From: Centroberyx gerrardi
Taxonomy: Eukaryota > Chordata > Actinopteri > Beryciformes > Berycidae
Assembly: GCF_048128805.1 (NCBI RefSeq)
Contig: NC_135997.1
Span: 12,131,116-12,195,115, forward strand
DNA: 64,000 nt
Direction: 5' to 3'
Part shown: positions 34,721 through 48,345 of the stretch, in pieces
Numbering within the stretch: position 1 is the stretch's first letter
Layout of the letters: the number at the start of each line of letters is the position of its first letter
Made by a program: the position numbers and the translations under genes
Notes under the pieces: model-generated
What the model saw: the letters and a program-made list of their open reading frames with translations, nothing else
Told to the model about the DNA's origin: nothing
Databases searched by the model: none

Positions 34721-37700
34721 ATAATTCATCTGACTCAGTTTGCCAGTTCAACTTGTTTGGCTTAGTTTTTATAAAAGAGTAAAGCTTCTATCTTCAGTCA
34801 CATGAAAGGGCATTTTAAGAATTAAACCCTTCTTCGTCAGTTCAAAGAGAAGGTGACATACCAAACCTACAGGGAATCATACAAACTGGGATCCTTTTCC
34901 TCCCACTGTCTATTGAGCTGATTTCCTTTGCTCTTAAGCTGAGAAGGGGCTTCAGTAAATGCGTGACCACATTTTTCGACACCTGTTGACACAATCGATC
35001 TCGGTGGCAGGAGGGGAGGCCCAGATTTGTGGTTTAGGAATTGGATTGAAGCTGTGTCTAAGGGGGCCCAGTGGGATGTGGAAGGCAAGATGTTGAATCC
35101 TCTGAGTGACTGAGGGGGGGTTAAAGGTTTCATGTCCTTCAAAAGTATTTCAGCCCTGGACACACTTTTAAAGCTGTTCTTAGAGTTCATAGATGAAGAA
35201 TTCATTTAATAACTTACTGACATGATTGCAGTGATATAACATTGCAATGATACAATATAACATATAGATATAGACAGATTAAAGCAAATACTTGTAACTC
35301 CTTATTTGTCTGTAATATATAGTGTACTGTAAAGTTAAAATGCTTCGGTTGATAGTGGCTTCATAGCATCATTTGCAGCCAGGATACTGGATAACAACTT
35401 AAATTCTAACTTGAACTGCTGTTATTTGTAAGAAAGGCAATGGTACTGGAGTAGGCCTACTGCCATTTTACTGATAGCACTAGCTCTCGGTAATACAAAA
35501 GATCAATGATCCAAAATCAGACACAACAAGCCATATAATCGGTTGATGTTTGGTTTAACCTTTTATTACAGAGAGGTCAATACTTGGCATTTGTGTTGTG
35601 GAAATATCCCAACTGCACTCTTTATTCATTCAAGTCCAAATAGCTGAGCCAGAAACCACAATAGAGACTTAACATTTCCGAAATGCTCACATGCCAGCTC
35701 TGTCTCTCTTCTGGTCTCTCCCTCTAAAGGCAAAGTGTCCAGCTGAGGATTAAGCTCAGGGCCAATTTGATAAGGCGAGTGAGTGAAACCCATGAATCAC
35801 TGGTCCAGTGGTGATTTGAAAGCGGTGGCACCAGGGTGCTGTCCCCTCACTGACCACAAAGACAACCGACACAGCAGCTCTCAGCAAGCTAGATCTGCCC
35901 CGCAACATGGTCGAGCAAGAGGCATTACAACCTATTTCACCCAAGAATATGTCGCTCAAGCTTTGAGATTCATGACTAATTGGTTAATTCTTTGAGTGCA
36001 AACAGTTACAGTTGGAGCCCTTCCTGCTCATCAGAGGGAAAGGCATCGACAAACAAACACGAGCAGCAAATTCTCACGTTAAAAAGCAGTCAGAACAAAA
36101 CAAACTTCCATATTACTGAGTCTAGCTAAATCAAAGTATCTTTCCAGACTCTTTTGTAGAAGATTAGGTTCAGAGTAAACTCAAGACCCTGAACACTGTA
36201 AATTTCAAATAAGCATTCTCTCCTCTCCACCACCCTTTCTTTTCTAGTCTCTCCATCCACCTCTTCCTTCTCCCCTCCTCCTTTTCATCCTACATATTGT
36301 TTTTCCTCTCCTCGTCTCTTTGTCTCCTTGCTCACTGGAGTCTTTTGATTTTTTCTCAATAAAATACCAAATTGTTTTCTTTACTTTTCCTCAGATGCTC
36401 TTCATCTCTGTCCTTCTGTGGTCTTATCTCATCCTTTCCCCATCTTCTTACTTGCCAACCTCTGTCTTATGGCTCATTGATTCCATTAAAGGTCAGAGGC
36501 TCATTGGGTCTACTGTGCCTCCTTCTTGCCAGCCGGCCATTTTATCTCCATAGAGAGATCTTCTACCTCATTACCTCTCAGTTAACATGATTAACCTTAC
36601 TTGTCTTCAACAAACCCAGTGTCACGCAAAGTGCTGTGTGTGACATTTAGAATGAGAATCAATATCAAAATAGCACTTTTTGCAGTTTTGCAATGCTTAA
36701 CCCATTTTCCAGTGTTATAAATCAGTCAATCTTTCTTTTTTTTATGTCTTATTTAGTATGTTGCCATTTTTGATAAAAATGCACTTGACATTTACTAAAG
36801 CGTAATATACAGTATGGACCATAGTTGGGAGGAATCCCATCTGAAAAAACAAATCCTCTATCTCTCTCCATAGCTCTTCTTTTATTCATTTTCCTAGCAC
36901 TTCTCTCTTACATGATCTTTCTATGTTCATATTTTTAGGGCACTATGGCCCTTGCATTCCTTTCTATTGGTTGCTTGTATAGATGATCTTGGAGTTTAAT
37001 CTTCTTCTACTGTTGCATTCATTGTAGGTGGTCTGGCTAAGAGTGTCAGCTAAATGCTTAAAATGTAAGTGTAAAATTAAATATTGCTGTCAGATTAGTT
37101 GCAATGATACATTGTAATGTTTAATTTGAATATCTTGATATACAGTATAATGATGTATTCAAGCGCTCCTTGGTGTTTGCTGAAAAGATTTTGCTCAGTA
37201 TAGTTTTTCACAACAACATTTCTCGATTTTAATCAACTTCTGCACTTTTGCAAAGGAATCTAGGGAGAGCTCTGACTCTGAGGTGGCGCAGCCTGATAGT
37301 TTATATTTATTAGATTAACCTAGTAGTAGCAGGTGGTATGACATGGATTTAGCTAGGGTGGATAATTACCTTGTAGTACTAGAGGTCAAAGAAAATAGCA
37401 CATTAAAAATCTGAATCAAAATGTCATTTTTTTCAGAAATTTATGTGGAGCAATACTGCAGTGTATCTAGTAAGGCCATGGATGGAACTTATCAAACCTA
37501 TTAATAATTCAAAACCTCTCTAATTTCCTTGTTATAGCTAGAGAGTGATGGCTAGCACAAGTAGGTGGACAGATCATGGCTGGGAAAGGGAGGATCAGGA
37601 GGGGCAGTACTGACTAGTGCTAACAGAAGATTAAAGTTTTATGTGACCATTTAATTAGGGGGGAAGGAGACAGAGACATTTTCTGCCTAATTAGATAAAC

Positions 37701-37824
37701 CATTTCTCCACAAGTCAAAACATGCGCCTTTCTTTCCACTCTGGTCTGTTTCAGACACTCTGATGACTCAGTTTCTTGTCAGCTTTTGTTAGATTCTGAA
37801 CTCCATTAGGCTACTCTTCATTTT

Positions 37825-38015
37825 TTTTTTAAGATTTATTTTTGGCATTTTATGCTTTATTGACAGAGAGATAGTAAGAGAGAGACAGGAAAGTATGGGA
37901 GAGAGAGGGGAGGACATGCAGCAAATGACTGCAGGGTGGATTCGAACCCGGGTCGCTGCGGGAGGGACTGAGCCTTATGGTACGCGCTCTACTCTGTGAG
38001 CCACCGGGGCGCCCA
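37825..38015 (-). mobile_element. tRNA-derived SINE
   Basis: On the minus strand it begins GGGCGCCCCGGTGGCTCACA, has an A-box-like TGGCTCACAGAGTAGAGCG and the B box GGGTTCGAATCC, then a CT-rich body and a 3' end with AATAAAG and an A-rich tail. It is flanked by direct repeats starting AGGCTACTCTTCATTTT (37808-37824) and AGGCTACTTTTCATTTT (38016-38032), 16 of 17 identical, the target duplication of LINE-driven insertion. Confidence 0.88.
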
Positions 38016-38624
38016 AGGCTACTTTTCATTTTGACAGTAAAGACCTCAGACTCAGATGCATCAATTTGCTTCAGCAAGTGTAGTCTTTTTGATTTTTGAA
38101 AACTATAATATCAGCCTTATCACAGTCTGACAGTAGATGTCGTGGAGCTCATGACTGGCAGTTTGTGTAGAAGAGGAGTGTTTACAGACCTGATACAGAA
38201 GTCTGGCAAAGTGATTACACTGCCTCATTGCGTGACTAAAATCTCCAAGCACCTTTTAATAATAAATTTAATATGCATGATGATAATTGAACCACTTCTG
38301 TAGAACAGTTTAGTCACCTGCATTATTCATTTAAACTAGCTGTGCATAATGAATGTGGCAAGGCCACAACAACACAGAAGACTGTCTGTTTTCATACTGG
38401 AACCGTTCTGTGATTGCACCAATGTTGTTGCCCCCAGGGCTTTGATTGTGTTTCTTTGCTTGTTGATATATTTCTACGGACATAAATTAAACAATAACTG
38501 GCATTGTTTTGTGTTGAAAACATCAGTTGAAGAAATAATACAGTAGGGTGATAACTAAAATAATAAAAAAAAAAGAATAACAAGCAAAGTTCTGTAAATG
38601 TTGTCTTTGCAACATAGAACACAA

Positions 38625-38655
<31 letters not shown>

Positions 38656-40616
38656 CTGTGTAAGCACACACACGCATTTTCACACAAATATGTTTGCAGC
38701 CAGTCCTGCTGCTACGGAGAGCTACTGTACCCACTGAGCATATCCATACTGCTGTGTGCATATGTGGCATGGAATTAAATATACAGTTAAAAGAAAAAAT
38801 CCCCCTGAGAAATGAGAAAATTAAAAATTAATTTCTGGTCCACGGTCTGTAGTTCAGTTAATGTTTGCCACGATTCCCCTTATTGGCCCAACCAATTATC
38901 TCTTGGTGCGTGTTAACAAGTGAAGAGAGCACGAGACATGAATGAATCAGTCACTTTGCCTTAACAACTCACCAACATTCATCATCTACTGTTTGGCTTG
39001 TAGAATAAACTACAGTGGTAATAGGTCTATTGAATTCTCAAAGAACTATTAAACATACAGTAGCTCTATTAGAGGAACGATTAAACAGAGCTCTATTGAA
39101 TTCCCAAGGCTGCATTCAACAGTTAAAATGCATATTAATTCTAGCAGAGAGAAGAGAAGACTTCATTCAGCACAGCTTTGGTAGTCTGGCCACTCGCCAC
39201 CTGCTGCCAAGGTGTCATCCACCCCCAAGACACAGTGAAGAGAGACGTGAACACAGAGCGCAGAGACACCGACGCTCTGCAGAGGCGTTCTTCTTCTCAA
39301 CAACTACGCCAGATTCTATGAGCTGCTGCCAAAAACAAGTAAACGTGTATTACAAGGACAGAGTGAAGAAACGCTGCTTGGGTAAAAGACAGGTGCTCTT
39401 TGGAGGGACAGATAGATTAAAACTGATATTAGAAAACTTGCTAGTAAAAAACTGTAATTCTAAAAAGCAGTGATCAAAAAAGAAAAGCATGGCACACTGT
39501 CTCAAGTGAAAAAAAGATAAAAAAGGCTTTGTTGCATGGGCGGACAATGTGTGTGTCAACATAATGATCTTCGTCAGGTTAATACGCGTTGGTCATTTTA
39601 AATCTTCGTCTTTTCTTATTGGATCACTGATTTTTAGAAATCTTTTTTTTTACTAGGAATTAAGGGATCCAAGGTTTTCTAGTGTACACTGTTTTACTTT
39701 CTTAAAGGATCCAACTGGTGTCACTTAGGAGTTTGGTCTAGGGTTGTTTGGTCAAGATTCAGCACAAGACGAGTTAAGGTTAGCATTCAGGGATTTGCAA
39801 ATGAATCTAAGTTGAAATATGTTTGCCTGCCCTCACACGCACAGTAATACAGGGATTTGTGTGCATTTATTCACCTGCAAGTATGTGTGCTGTACTGACA
39901 GTGGTAATAGTAAATACTCTTCCTCTCTCTCTCCTCCTCTTTCTGTTCCTCTGGGTGAAGGGTCTTGAAAATGTATGTTATGGGTCTTGAGTGCTGAGTG
40001 CACTTGTAAGTTTCACTAGAACATCAAAACACAATCAAGTAGTGCGGCTCCCCGAGGCTCGGGGCTGGGAGCTAACACTTAGGGAAGGAGAGGATTGAGG
40101 AGAGAGGAAAAACAGGAAGAAAGGCTGGGGAAGACAGGGAGATGGAGGGACGCAGGGATGCAGAGAAAATGTAGATGAGGGTATGTAATTGGAAAATAGA
40201 TCAATGGAAAGGTAGAGATGTTGTTGTGAAGCCAGATGAGATGCTTATATTAATATGTGAGGCATTTTAACACGATGTTTAATTCACAGCAAGGGATTCT
40301 GATTTGATGGTATGCTGTGTTATACTGTGATATCAGTTTGTGCGCGAGTGAGAATGTATTTTATGATTGATTCCCTCATTCATTCATTCATTCATTCAGA
40401 GTTCACTGCATCGATCCACAGCTCATCCAGCCCAGAAGCCTCTTAAATTACCGGCGTCACAATTCACTACTAAGCTGAGTGAACTCTGACAGCGAGAGAA
40501 GGGGGAGAAAGAGAAAATTAAAAGTCTATCTTTTTTACATGCTCAAGAAATCCTGCTCCATTTTGCTCCCTTTTGAAGCCTGGCTGTGAGGAATGGTAAT
40601 TGAGCCATCACTCCGG

Positions 40617-40661
<45 letters not shown>

Positions 40662-40671
40662 GAATGGAGAG

Positions 40672-40711
<40 letters not shown>

Positions 40712-40727
40712 AAAGGGGAATGGAGAG

Positions 40728-40758
<31 letters not shown>

Positions 40759-41552
40759 CAAAGGGGAGAGAGTGAAAGGGAGAAAGAGTGACATAAGACT
40801 GGCTAACAGAGAGAGATGAGAGGAAGAGGCAGTAGGAGGGAGGAACGAAGAGGGAAGAGCATGGCAAGAGGGGCCGAGCGTCGAGACGTCTCAACCGTTT
40901 CAGCAATTTCTACCTTTACGTTTTCTCCCCGTTATGAGGCACATGCTTCATTTCAATAATCCTCTCTTCTCATGATATTAAAATTATTTGTGTCAAGCTA
41001 GGCAAGAAAACGTGGTGCCTGGTGCAATGGATGTATATGAAAGCTGATGTCTTGCCACTTTTCTTGGGCAACGATGATGCAGATTTTTGTCCCAAATAAT
41101 CTTATTTCGCCAATAGCGAGCCTTCAATCCAGGATTTCCTTGCTGACTTCAGAAAACCCTCGATCAGTTTTTCATCCATCCTGATAATTTACAGTTATAG
41201 TCACGTAACTATCTGTTGTGTGGAGGTATAATTTCATTCAGAAAAGTCCCTTAAAGAAAAGACTAAAAACAACTTAAGCTTCTAGAAATTGTCCGAATCA
41301 TAATTAGCATTTTATTTAAATTCCCTGTCATTCGATTATTAATACAACACCCCAGAATAATCCTTTGTATCACAGATTATGACAGGCCAATGTGCTGTCT
41401 GTATTATCTAGTGAAATAGATAGCAGGCTATGATTTTGTGTGCTAATTTACCAGTGATAAGGAGATTATTATTGCTGTCACCACATTCATTTCAGCTTTT
41501 ATGAATTCCAAACCTTACAGAATCTTCACCTCGCTTGATTTTACCTTATTCC

Positions 41553-41602
41553 TCACACACACACACACACACACTCACACACACACACACACACACACAC
41601 AT
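41553..41602. repeat. (CA)n microsatellite
   Basis: CA tract with one CTCA interruption. Confidence 0.9.
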
Positions 41603-41765
41603 CCAGGCTTGTCATTAGACAGTGCGGTGTGAGGAAATGAGGTCTCAGTAGACCTGCTGCACAAGGCAGAGCAAGAGTTAAGACATTAATAGGCAAAGAG
41701 CAGCCATACAGCATCACTGTCTACCTCTGTGCTAGGACCAGCGAGATCAAAGCCTGCGCCTGAGA

Positions 41766-41788
41766 GGGGGGGGGGGGGGGGGGGGGGG
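41766..41788. repeat. 23-base poly-G run
   Basis: Uninterrupted G tract on the plus strand, followed closely by CAGA and GA repeats. Confidence 0.9.
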
Positions 41789-41830
41789 TTGCAGACAGCC
41801 AGACAGACAGACAGACGGATAGGTAGACAC

Positions 41831-41874
<44 letters not shown>

Positions 41875-42070
41875 GCATCCAGCAACAAGGAGACAGAGAG
41901 AATAGCAAGTGTCAGAAAACACAGAAGAGGTGGGTGAAGAAAGAATCGGCGGAGTGGAGAAACAGCAGACATTTCCCCTCTGCCAGCTGCCTTAGTGCCA
42001 ACCTCCGAGTCTCCACCGCCTTGGCCTCAGTGTCACCTCCTGTATGCCTTGGTAACCCTGGCAACAAGGC

Positions 42071-42108
42071 AGCATGGCATGGCATGACATGGCATGACAT
42101 GGCATGGT
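42071..42108. repeat. GGCAT pentanucleotide repeat
   Basis: Seven or so units of GGCAT alternating with GACAT. Confidence 0.85.
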
Positions 42109-45100
42109 ACTGATTGGTCAGCACACCGGCTAATCAGTAATGCTCAGAAACAAGCCTCCAGTAAGCTTGTTGTCCTCCAAGAATGATGCAGCGCCCCATA
42201 TGGGCCTGTGAGTGATTACAGTTAAAGTTTTCATAACCTGTCAGACAAAAGTCTTAATATCGGAAAAATCTAAAACAAGGATTTTTTATGTCTCTTTGTA
42301 AGAAATGTGTTTCTCATTGCATAAATGTGCTGAACATCATCATGGTACTGCAGAACAAACGAAGCCGGAGATGCTTCTTCAATCTTTTCAGTTAATTACA
42401 TAACACATCCTTTAGTCAATAACTGTGATTTTGTAAACACTAGATTTCAAGGGCAAGCTGCATTGCTCAGTCAAGTTTTGTCCAAATTGGGATAATAGTT
42501 TTCGAGATATTAAGTGTGAAAGAACAGAATATGAATATGAATTATAAATATATTATGTATACGTTTAAAGTGCTTACTTTAAATGTGATTAATAGACTAA
42601 TGAATATCCAATCTAGGTGAAGCTTTTTGAAAGTAGGCTCCAGGAGAACAATTTTCTCAAAGTACTCTGTGAATATATTCTTAATTTCATAATATTTCCC
42701 CCTTCCGATCCTTTGAATAATATCCCCTACTAACTTTTTATTTAGTTTTAAATAGAAATGATTGCTATGAAATCTATCAGTCTTAATCAGCTCCTTCATT
42801 CCTTCCCTCTCCGACTCTCTTTCCCCTGTTCCCTGTGGGTGAATAATCTATTATTCATGCTTTTCCCTCACTCTGGAAGTGTCCGCTTCAACAAGGTTTG
42901 AAGTCTGGAAGTTAAACATAACCGGAGTAAAAATTCAGATGAGGCAACTCAATCTGGCGACCCCTATTCTCCATGACTACGGATGAGCAGTTAATACCTG
43001 GGCGCATGTACCGGGGAGGTCTACACAGGGGGCGGAGCAGTGTGTACACAGCGCTTCGATGTGTGTGTTAGGATCACATCCACATGTAGGTAGGAGAGGA
43101 TCTGGGTGGATAGAAGACCTCTTTCATATGCATGAAGAGAGGCTGATTTTCTAAAACGATGAGCTGTCTTGAATAAAAAATGTTAGAGGTAATTTAGTCT
43201 ACGGACAGCGTTTCTGAGTGTGAACCACTGCTACAAGTCTCGAATGATCCTACTTGGTTACACGTGCAAAACAAAGTTGGACAAACAGTGGACTTGGTTG
43301 AGCAAGATGGTATTGCTTCTCACTTGAAATTAAACCAGTGATGAACCAGTAAGAGTTTCTCCTGAAGCTGATAGAAGTTGAACTGAACCTTCAGGGAGTG
43401 GCCAGTAAAGCCAATTGTCATTTTCCCTTAGGTACCTGATTGCTTACGATGTAATTATCACATTTATTATTTAGCAGAATTTATTTAGACAAAAGTCCCC
43501 AAAGCAAAAGGACACACTTGAAACTTGTCAGTTACTATTTTAACATCAAAATAGCCTTTGTTGAGGGAGGCAAATGCAGTCGGATCAATCCTTAAATAGT
43601 TCCTCATAAGGATCCTAACCTGACAAGTCATATGGATTTCCTCAGCTTAAGTTATGTCATTTTTCAAGCTTGCTAAATCCACACGACTTGTCATGTACAA
43701 AGGATCCAGAAATGGACTGTTTCTTTGCAAACACAAGTCGAGTAAAGGTTTCACATGAGATATCGGTGATAGCTGATAGGATCTCATTTATCCTCTCAGT
43801 TTTACAGTGTGCTGTTTTAGTGGACAGTAATATATGTAAGCCAACAGCCTAAACTGACATAATTCCTTCCCATTTTTGCTGCATCTGCATTATTATTATT
43901 GATACCTAACTTGTTCCAATTTGCATTTCATTCGTGAAAATTGATGGTTTGCTACTCAAACCCAGCAAGAGACCAGGCAGTCCTTTCTCAAATCCCATTT
44001 TGCTGCAAGACTGTCAGAGGCTTAGTTTTATATCTCCCGATCAATCCTGTCTTTTCCTCAAAGGATGAATGAATGTCTGGGCCGGGGTAATCTGTCCTGC
44101 CTTCAGCCTGTTAAGCCTGTGCTTTGTCTTCACATGCAGCTATAATGGATGTCTTCTTCCCTGGAGCTGCGGAGGCTCACAGAGAACTACGGGGAGGCAG
44201 AGGCACAACACTGCGTCCCTCCTCGGTGTAGTGTGAGGGACCACACTGCAGTGAGTCTTGAGAGTGCTCCAATGTTTTGTATTACACATCCCATCGGCCC
44301 TTTTGAACCGGAACTTTCGACACTTTTGCAGAAATGTTACACTTAGATGATTGCAGCAGACGTACATTAGCAATCTCTTGTTTTAAAAATGTTTGAATAT
44401 TGCTGAACCACAGCATTCCACTACCCTGCTTGTCGTTTGAACACATAGATTACTTTGGGACATCAAATGGTCCGGGTGCATGCAGCGATTATGAATTGTG
44501 GCGTTAAGAGACATCTGACATCTAACTGAAATCACGGGTTGTGCCAGAACCCTTTGAACTAGACCTGTGTGTGTTGCATTGGATCGTCGCCCTACCTGGT
44601 GTCCTCTTTCTCACTTTCCCTTCTAATCCTCTGTAAATCTCTAAACAAAAATAAAAAAAACACTATTCTATAGTAATTGTCACTGCTCTTGAATTGTCTC
44701 CGCATTTGGAGTCTGTGTGTATGTGTGTGCGTGTGTGTGTGTGTGTGTGAGAGAGAGAAAGAGAGATAGATGAAAGAATGCTGGGGATTTCTGTACTTTT
44801 TTCTATTATCTTGAGGTTATTTCAGTTACCCTCTCACTTTCAGTCTGGTCCCATTAATTTTCCTCTGGCACCGTCTGCCTGCGCTGACATTGATGGCACT
44901 TGATGGCTCCCCAGACCATAAAACACAGGAGAGGCACCGTTTCTGCCACATCCACAGAGACAACATGCTGTGTATCTGATAAATCCTTCAATAGACATCC
45001 TTCATTCTCCATTCTCTTTTTTCTGTCTCCTGTTTTGCATTTGCATTATACAACAACTTGGGAGCAGGTGTATTACAAGCACAGTACAAGCTTATTAAAG

Positions 45101-45158
45101 TTATATAATCACAATGAATACAGTTTGCATACATCCCACTAAAGCAACCAGGTGTATA

Positions 45159-45198
<40 letters not shown>

Positions 45199-46247
45199 CA
45201 GGTGAAAAATACAGCAATTGACATGAACTTTACAAGCATTCATTCTTTGTAGTCTATTTTTTTCTTAGATTAGTAGTGTAATCAATCAATAGCTGCAATC
45301 CTACTCTTTCACTTCGACTGATGGAATATTGACGAATGATGAAGTTTGAAATGAAGGATGGAAACTCAGAAAGGCACAAAATCTGTAGAACCGCTTGTTG
45401 TTAACTCTGCAGCTTGTTTACTGGGTTAAGTTCAAATGCATCCAACCAAACGTTTTGCAGATGTGCCTCAAAATCAAATTGACACAAGTGTGTTTATTGT
45501 GGTTCAATCTGATTAAGCAACGCAAATAGTGATCAAGCTTTTCCAATTCAGTGATGTTAAATATGACTGAAATGCTGTGGCCCAATCTAAACACACACAT
45601 GCAATGAAAAATGAAGATTACTTTTAACATATCCTTTCAAATCTGGAGGCACTGTGGTATCGTAACAATGTGTGCTACAAATTATAAAAGAGTATATTCA
45701 TGGCCAAAGTTGAATCACAAGCTTGTCAGTTAGCTTATTTTGAAAAATTGTAGGTTGGTCAGAGAGTGATGAGGAGGAAGAGAAGCAAACACGACAACAT
45801 AATATTAAGTATTCCTCACAAGTCACAGCATAAAACAGCACATTACACTAAATGCATAACTGATTAACTCATTTTCTTTTTCTTATGCCATTCAGGCAGT
45901 TATGAGGAAGTGCTAAAGAAAATTCAGATGTCTGTCTTTGAGCTGACTTTATATTGAGACGTCTCTCATGTTCCTCATGGCTGCAGAAGTGCAAACAGTT
46001 TTAAAGAACTGAAGCGGAGGGATAGGATGCAGCTGCCCAAGAGCCTAATTTTGTTTGTGTTTGTGCTGACTGGCCCATGCCTCCCTTCATCCAGAAACTC
46101 TCCCAGATTACAGTTAGAATATCAACAGGCACATAAATGCTTGCGGAAAAAAAGGCATTGAATTAAATAAAAGATACTGTGTAGATATCCAACTATAATA
46201 TAACCCAGATCCGGAGTCCACAGCTCAGCAGGTTCGGCTCTCGTTGC

Positions 46248-47690
46248 TTGTCAGGCATTCTGCATTCTCTTTTATCATCTGTTTCTGGTTTTGATGAGTG
46301 GAGATCTGGTTCTGGTGGGTTCTGGTTATATTCATTTTTTAAAGAAAAAATAGTTTCTATTAGAACCAGCATTGTAAATGCAGACACTCAAACTCCCTGG
46401 GATCTCCCTGTCCATGGCCCTCCATCTATGATGTCATCCTTTGATGTGGTGTCAGAAGATGCCATCAGTGAAGTTATTAGCAGGATGAAGTCTTCTACGT
46501 GTGTTCTTGATCCCATCTCAACCAAGCTGTTTAAATCCTGCTTCCAAAGCCTTTCCCAAGAAACAACAAGTATAATAAACTCCTCTCTTAATTTGGGCAT
46601 CTTCCCCACAGCTTTCAAGACTTCAATGGTAAAACCTCTCCTCAAGAAATCAAATCTAGATTACTCAGAGCTAAACAATTACAGACCCATTTCTAATCTA
46701 CCTTTCCTTGGTAAACTTTTAGAGAAAATTGTTTTTAATCAACTACTTGTTCATCTAACCAACAACGGCATCTTAGAAAAGCTCCAATCTGGTTATCGAG
46801 CAAACCACAGCACAGAGACTGCCCTACTGAAAGTTGTAAACGACCTGAGAATTATTGTGGATGCAAACAATGTTGCTGTCCTTCTTCTCTTAGACCTCAG
46901 TACAGCATTCGATACAATCGACCACGATATTTTAATTGACAGACTTGAGAAATGGGTGGGTCTCTCTGACCGTGTATTAGCTTGGTTTCAGTCATATTTA
47001 ACTGATAGACAGTTTTTTGTCAGCTTGGGTGCTTTTGTATCAGAGACTCATGGTATTGAATATGGTATTCCTCAAGGAAGCATTCTTGGCCCAATTTTGT
47101 TTTCATTATATATGCTCCCACTTGGAAATATTATTAACCATCACCATGTCAGTTACCATTTTTATGCTGATGATACACAATTGTACATCTCTGTCTCGCC
47201 AAATGACCCCAATGCACTGCATGCTCTCATTGCCTGTCTCACAGACATTAATGTATGGATGGGTAAAAACTTTTTAAAGCTAAATGAGGAAAAAACTGAG
47301 ATTATTTTAATAGGACCCAAAGCAGCAAGAGAAAAACTGCACTCAATGCTTGGTGGTCTTAGCAAACAGATTAAAACTAACATCACAAACTTGGGAGTGA
47401 TTTTAGACTCTGATTTAAATTTTAATTCTCATTTTAACAAGGTCATTAAAACATCCTTTTTTCATCTTAGGAATATTGCCAAAGTCAGACCTTTTTTAAC
47501 TCAGAAAGATGCTGAAATACTTACTCATGCTTTTATTACTAGCCGTTTAGACTATTGTAATTCCCTTTTTACTGGATTACCTAAAAAGTCTATAAGAAAA
47601 CTACAGCTAGTTCAGAATGCTGCGGCCAGAGTCTTAACCAAAACAAAGAAAATGGATCACATTACCCCACTGGCTACCTGTATCTTTTAG
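46248..47690 (+). pseudogene. LINE reverse transcriptase, partial ORF2
   Basis: 480 codons open. Reverse transcriptase motifs in order: [53 protein letters not shown] (first catalytic Asp region), [18 protein letters not shown], and FYADDTQLY with the catalytic DD pair. Thumb-like and connection sequence follows to [17 protein letters not shown]. The order and wording fit the L2/CR1 clade. The frame is lost near 47670, just before the HWLP region. No endonuclease is present, so the copy cannot act alone. Confidence 0.85.
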
Positions 47691-48195
47691 AATTGATTTT
47701 AAAGTTCTTTTACTTATTTATAAAGCTTTAAATGACCTTGCTCCTCCCTACATCAGAGATGTTCTTTCATTTTATATTCCAGCCAGATCACTAAGGTCCT
47801 CCACCGCTTTTCTTTTAAATGTGTATGTATGTGTATGTATGTGTCCCATAAAAGTACAGTGAGAGTGCCTTCTGTTTTTATGCCCCTAAACTGTGGAACT
47901 CACTGCCTCTGGATATTAGAATGGCAAGCTCTCTCTGTATTTTTAAAAGGAAATGAAAGACCTATCTTTTTAATCTGGCTTTTAATTTGGAGTAATGTTA
48001 TAGCCTTAGTTTTTAAGTTCTAATCATTGGTTTTTACTTTATTTTTTATCCCTGGTGTTTATTTTATTGTATTTTTATTTTATTTTATTGACTCTTATTT
48101 ATTGATTTTTTAACATTTTATTGTTTTATTGTTGTAATTTTGCTATGTGAAGCACTTTGGGCTGCATGCTTGTATGAAAGGTGCTATATAAATAA
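46248..48195 (+). mobile_element. 5'-truncated L2-like LINE
   Basis: Contains a 480-codon reverse transcriptase frame (46248-47690), then frame-shifted C-terminal coding remnants (LAPPYIRDV near 47740) interrupted by a GTAT tandem run (47820-47842). The 3' region ends in GCACTTTGGGCTGC, a GGTGCTATATAAATAAAG motif typical of fish L2 tails, and an (AGTTG) microsatellite. The endonuclease half is missing, as expected of 5' truncation. The exact left end is unclear; LINE-like sequence is convincing from about 46330. Confidence 0.85.
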
Positions 48196-48220
48196 AGTTG
48201 AGTTGAGTTGAGTTGAGTTG
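48196..48220. repeat. (AGTTG)5 LINE tail
   Basis: Five exact pentamers directly after AATAA; the usual microsatellite-like 3' tail of this LINE type. Confidence 0.85.
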
Positions 48221-48345
48221 GTTATGATTTGAAAGATTTTGTTTCTTTCCATGTGTTTGTGCCAATTCTGACGTGTTGTTTGACGATCAATTGCTACTAT
48301 AATGGTTCTGCTGAATTTAATAGCATTTTTTTTTTCTTCACATTA

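Larger units (their letters stand above)
26090..37820. other. Gene-poor stretch between epha6 and the SINE
   Basis: No supported gene. It holds simple repeats at 26949-26978 (GT), 28509-28569 (CA), 31421-31501 (CT), 31629-31675 (GT), 31835-31893 (GA), 32274-32319 (GA) and 32521-32542 (TG), plus the hairpin and decayed repeat listed below. Open frames here are mostly translations of the repeats. Confidence 0.5.
38033..46195. other. Gene-poor stretch between SINE and LINE
   Basis: No supported gene. Simple repeats lie at 38627-38656 (GT), 40620-40762 (GA with a repeated GGAATGGAGAGCATGG unit), 41553-41602 (CA), 41766-41788 (G), 42071-42108 (GGCAT), 44717-44760 (GT/GA) and 45158-45193 (GT). Confidence 0.5.

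Noticed and set aside
39015..39473. 152-residue plus-strand frame
   Set aside because: Longest intergenic non-repeat frame, but residues show no family pattern and the composition changes along its length. Protein search and RNA-seq would settle it.
42542..42799. 85-residue Lys/Ile-rich minus-strand frame
   Set aside because: Such frames are expected by chance in AT-rich DNA. No domain is seen.
44149..44346. Exon-like GC-richer patch with LELRRLTENYGEAEAQHC
   Set aside because: Better composition than its surroundings, but no homologue recognised and no matching neighbouring exons.
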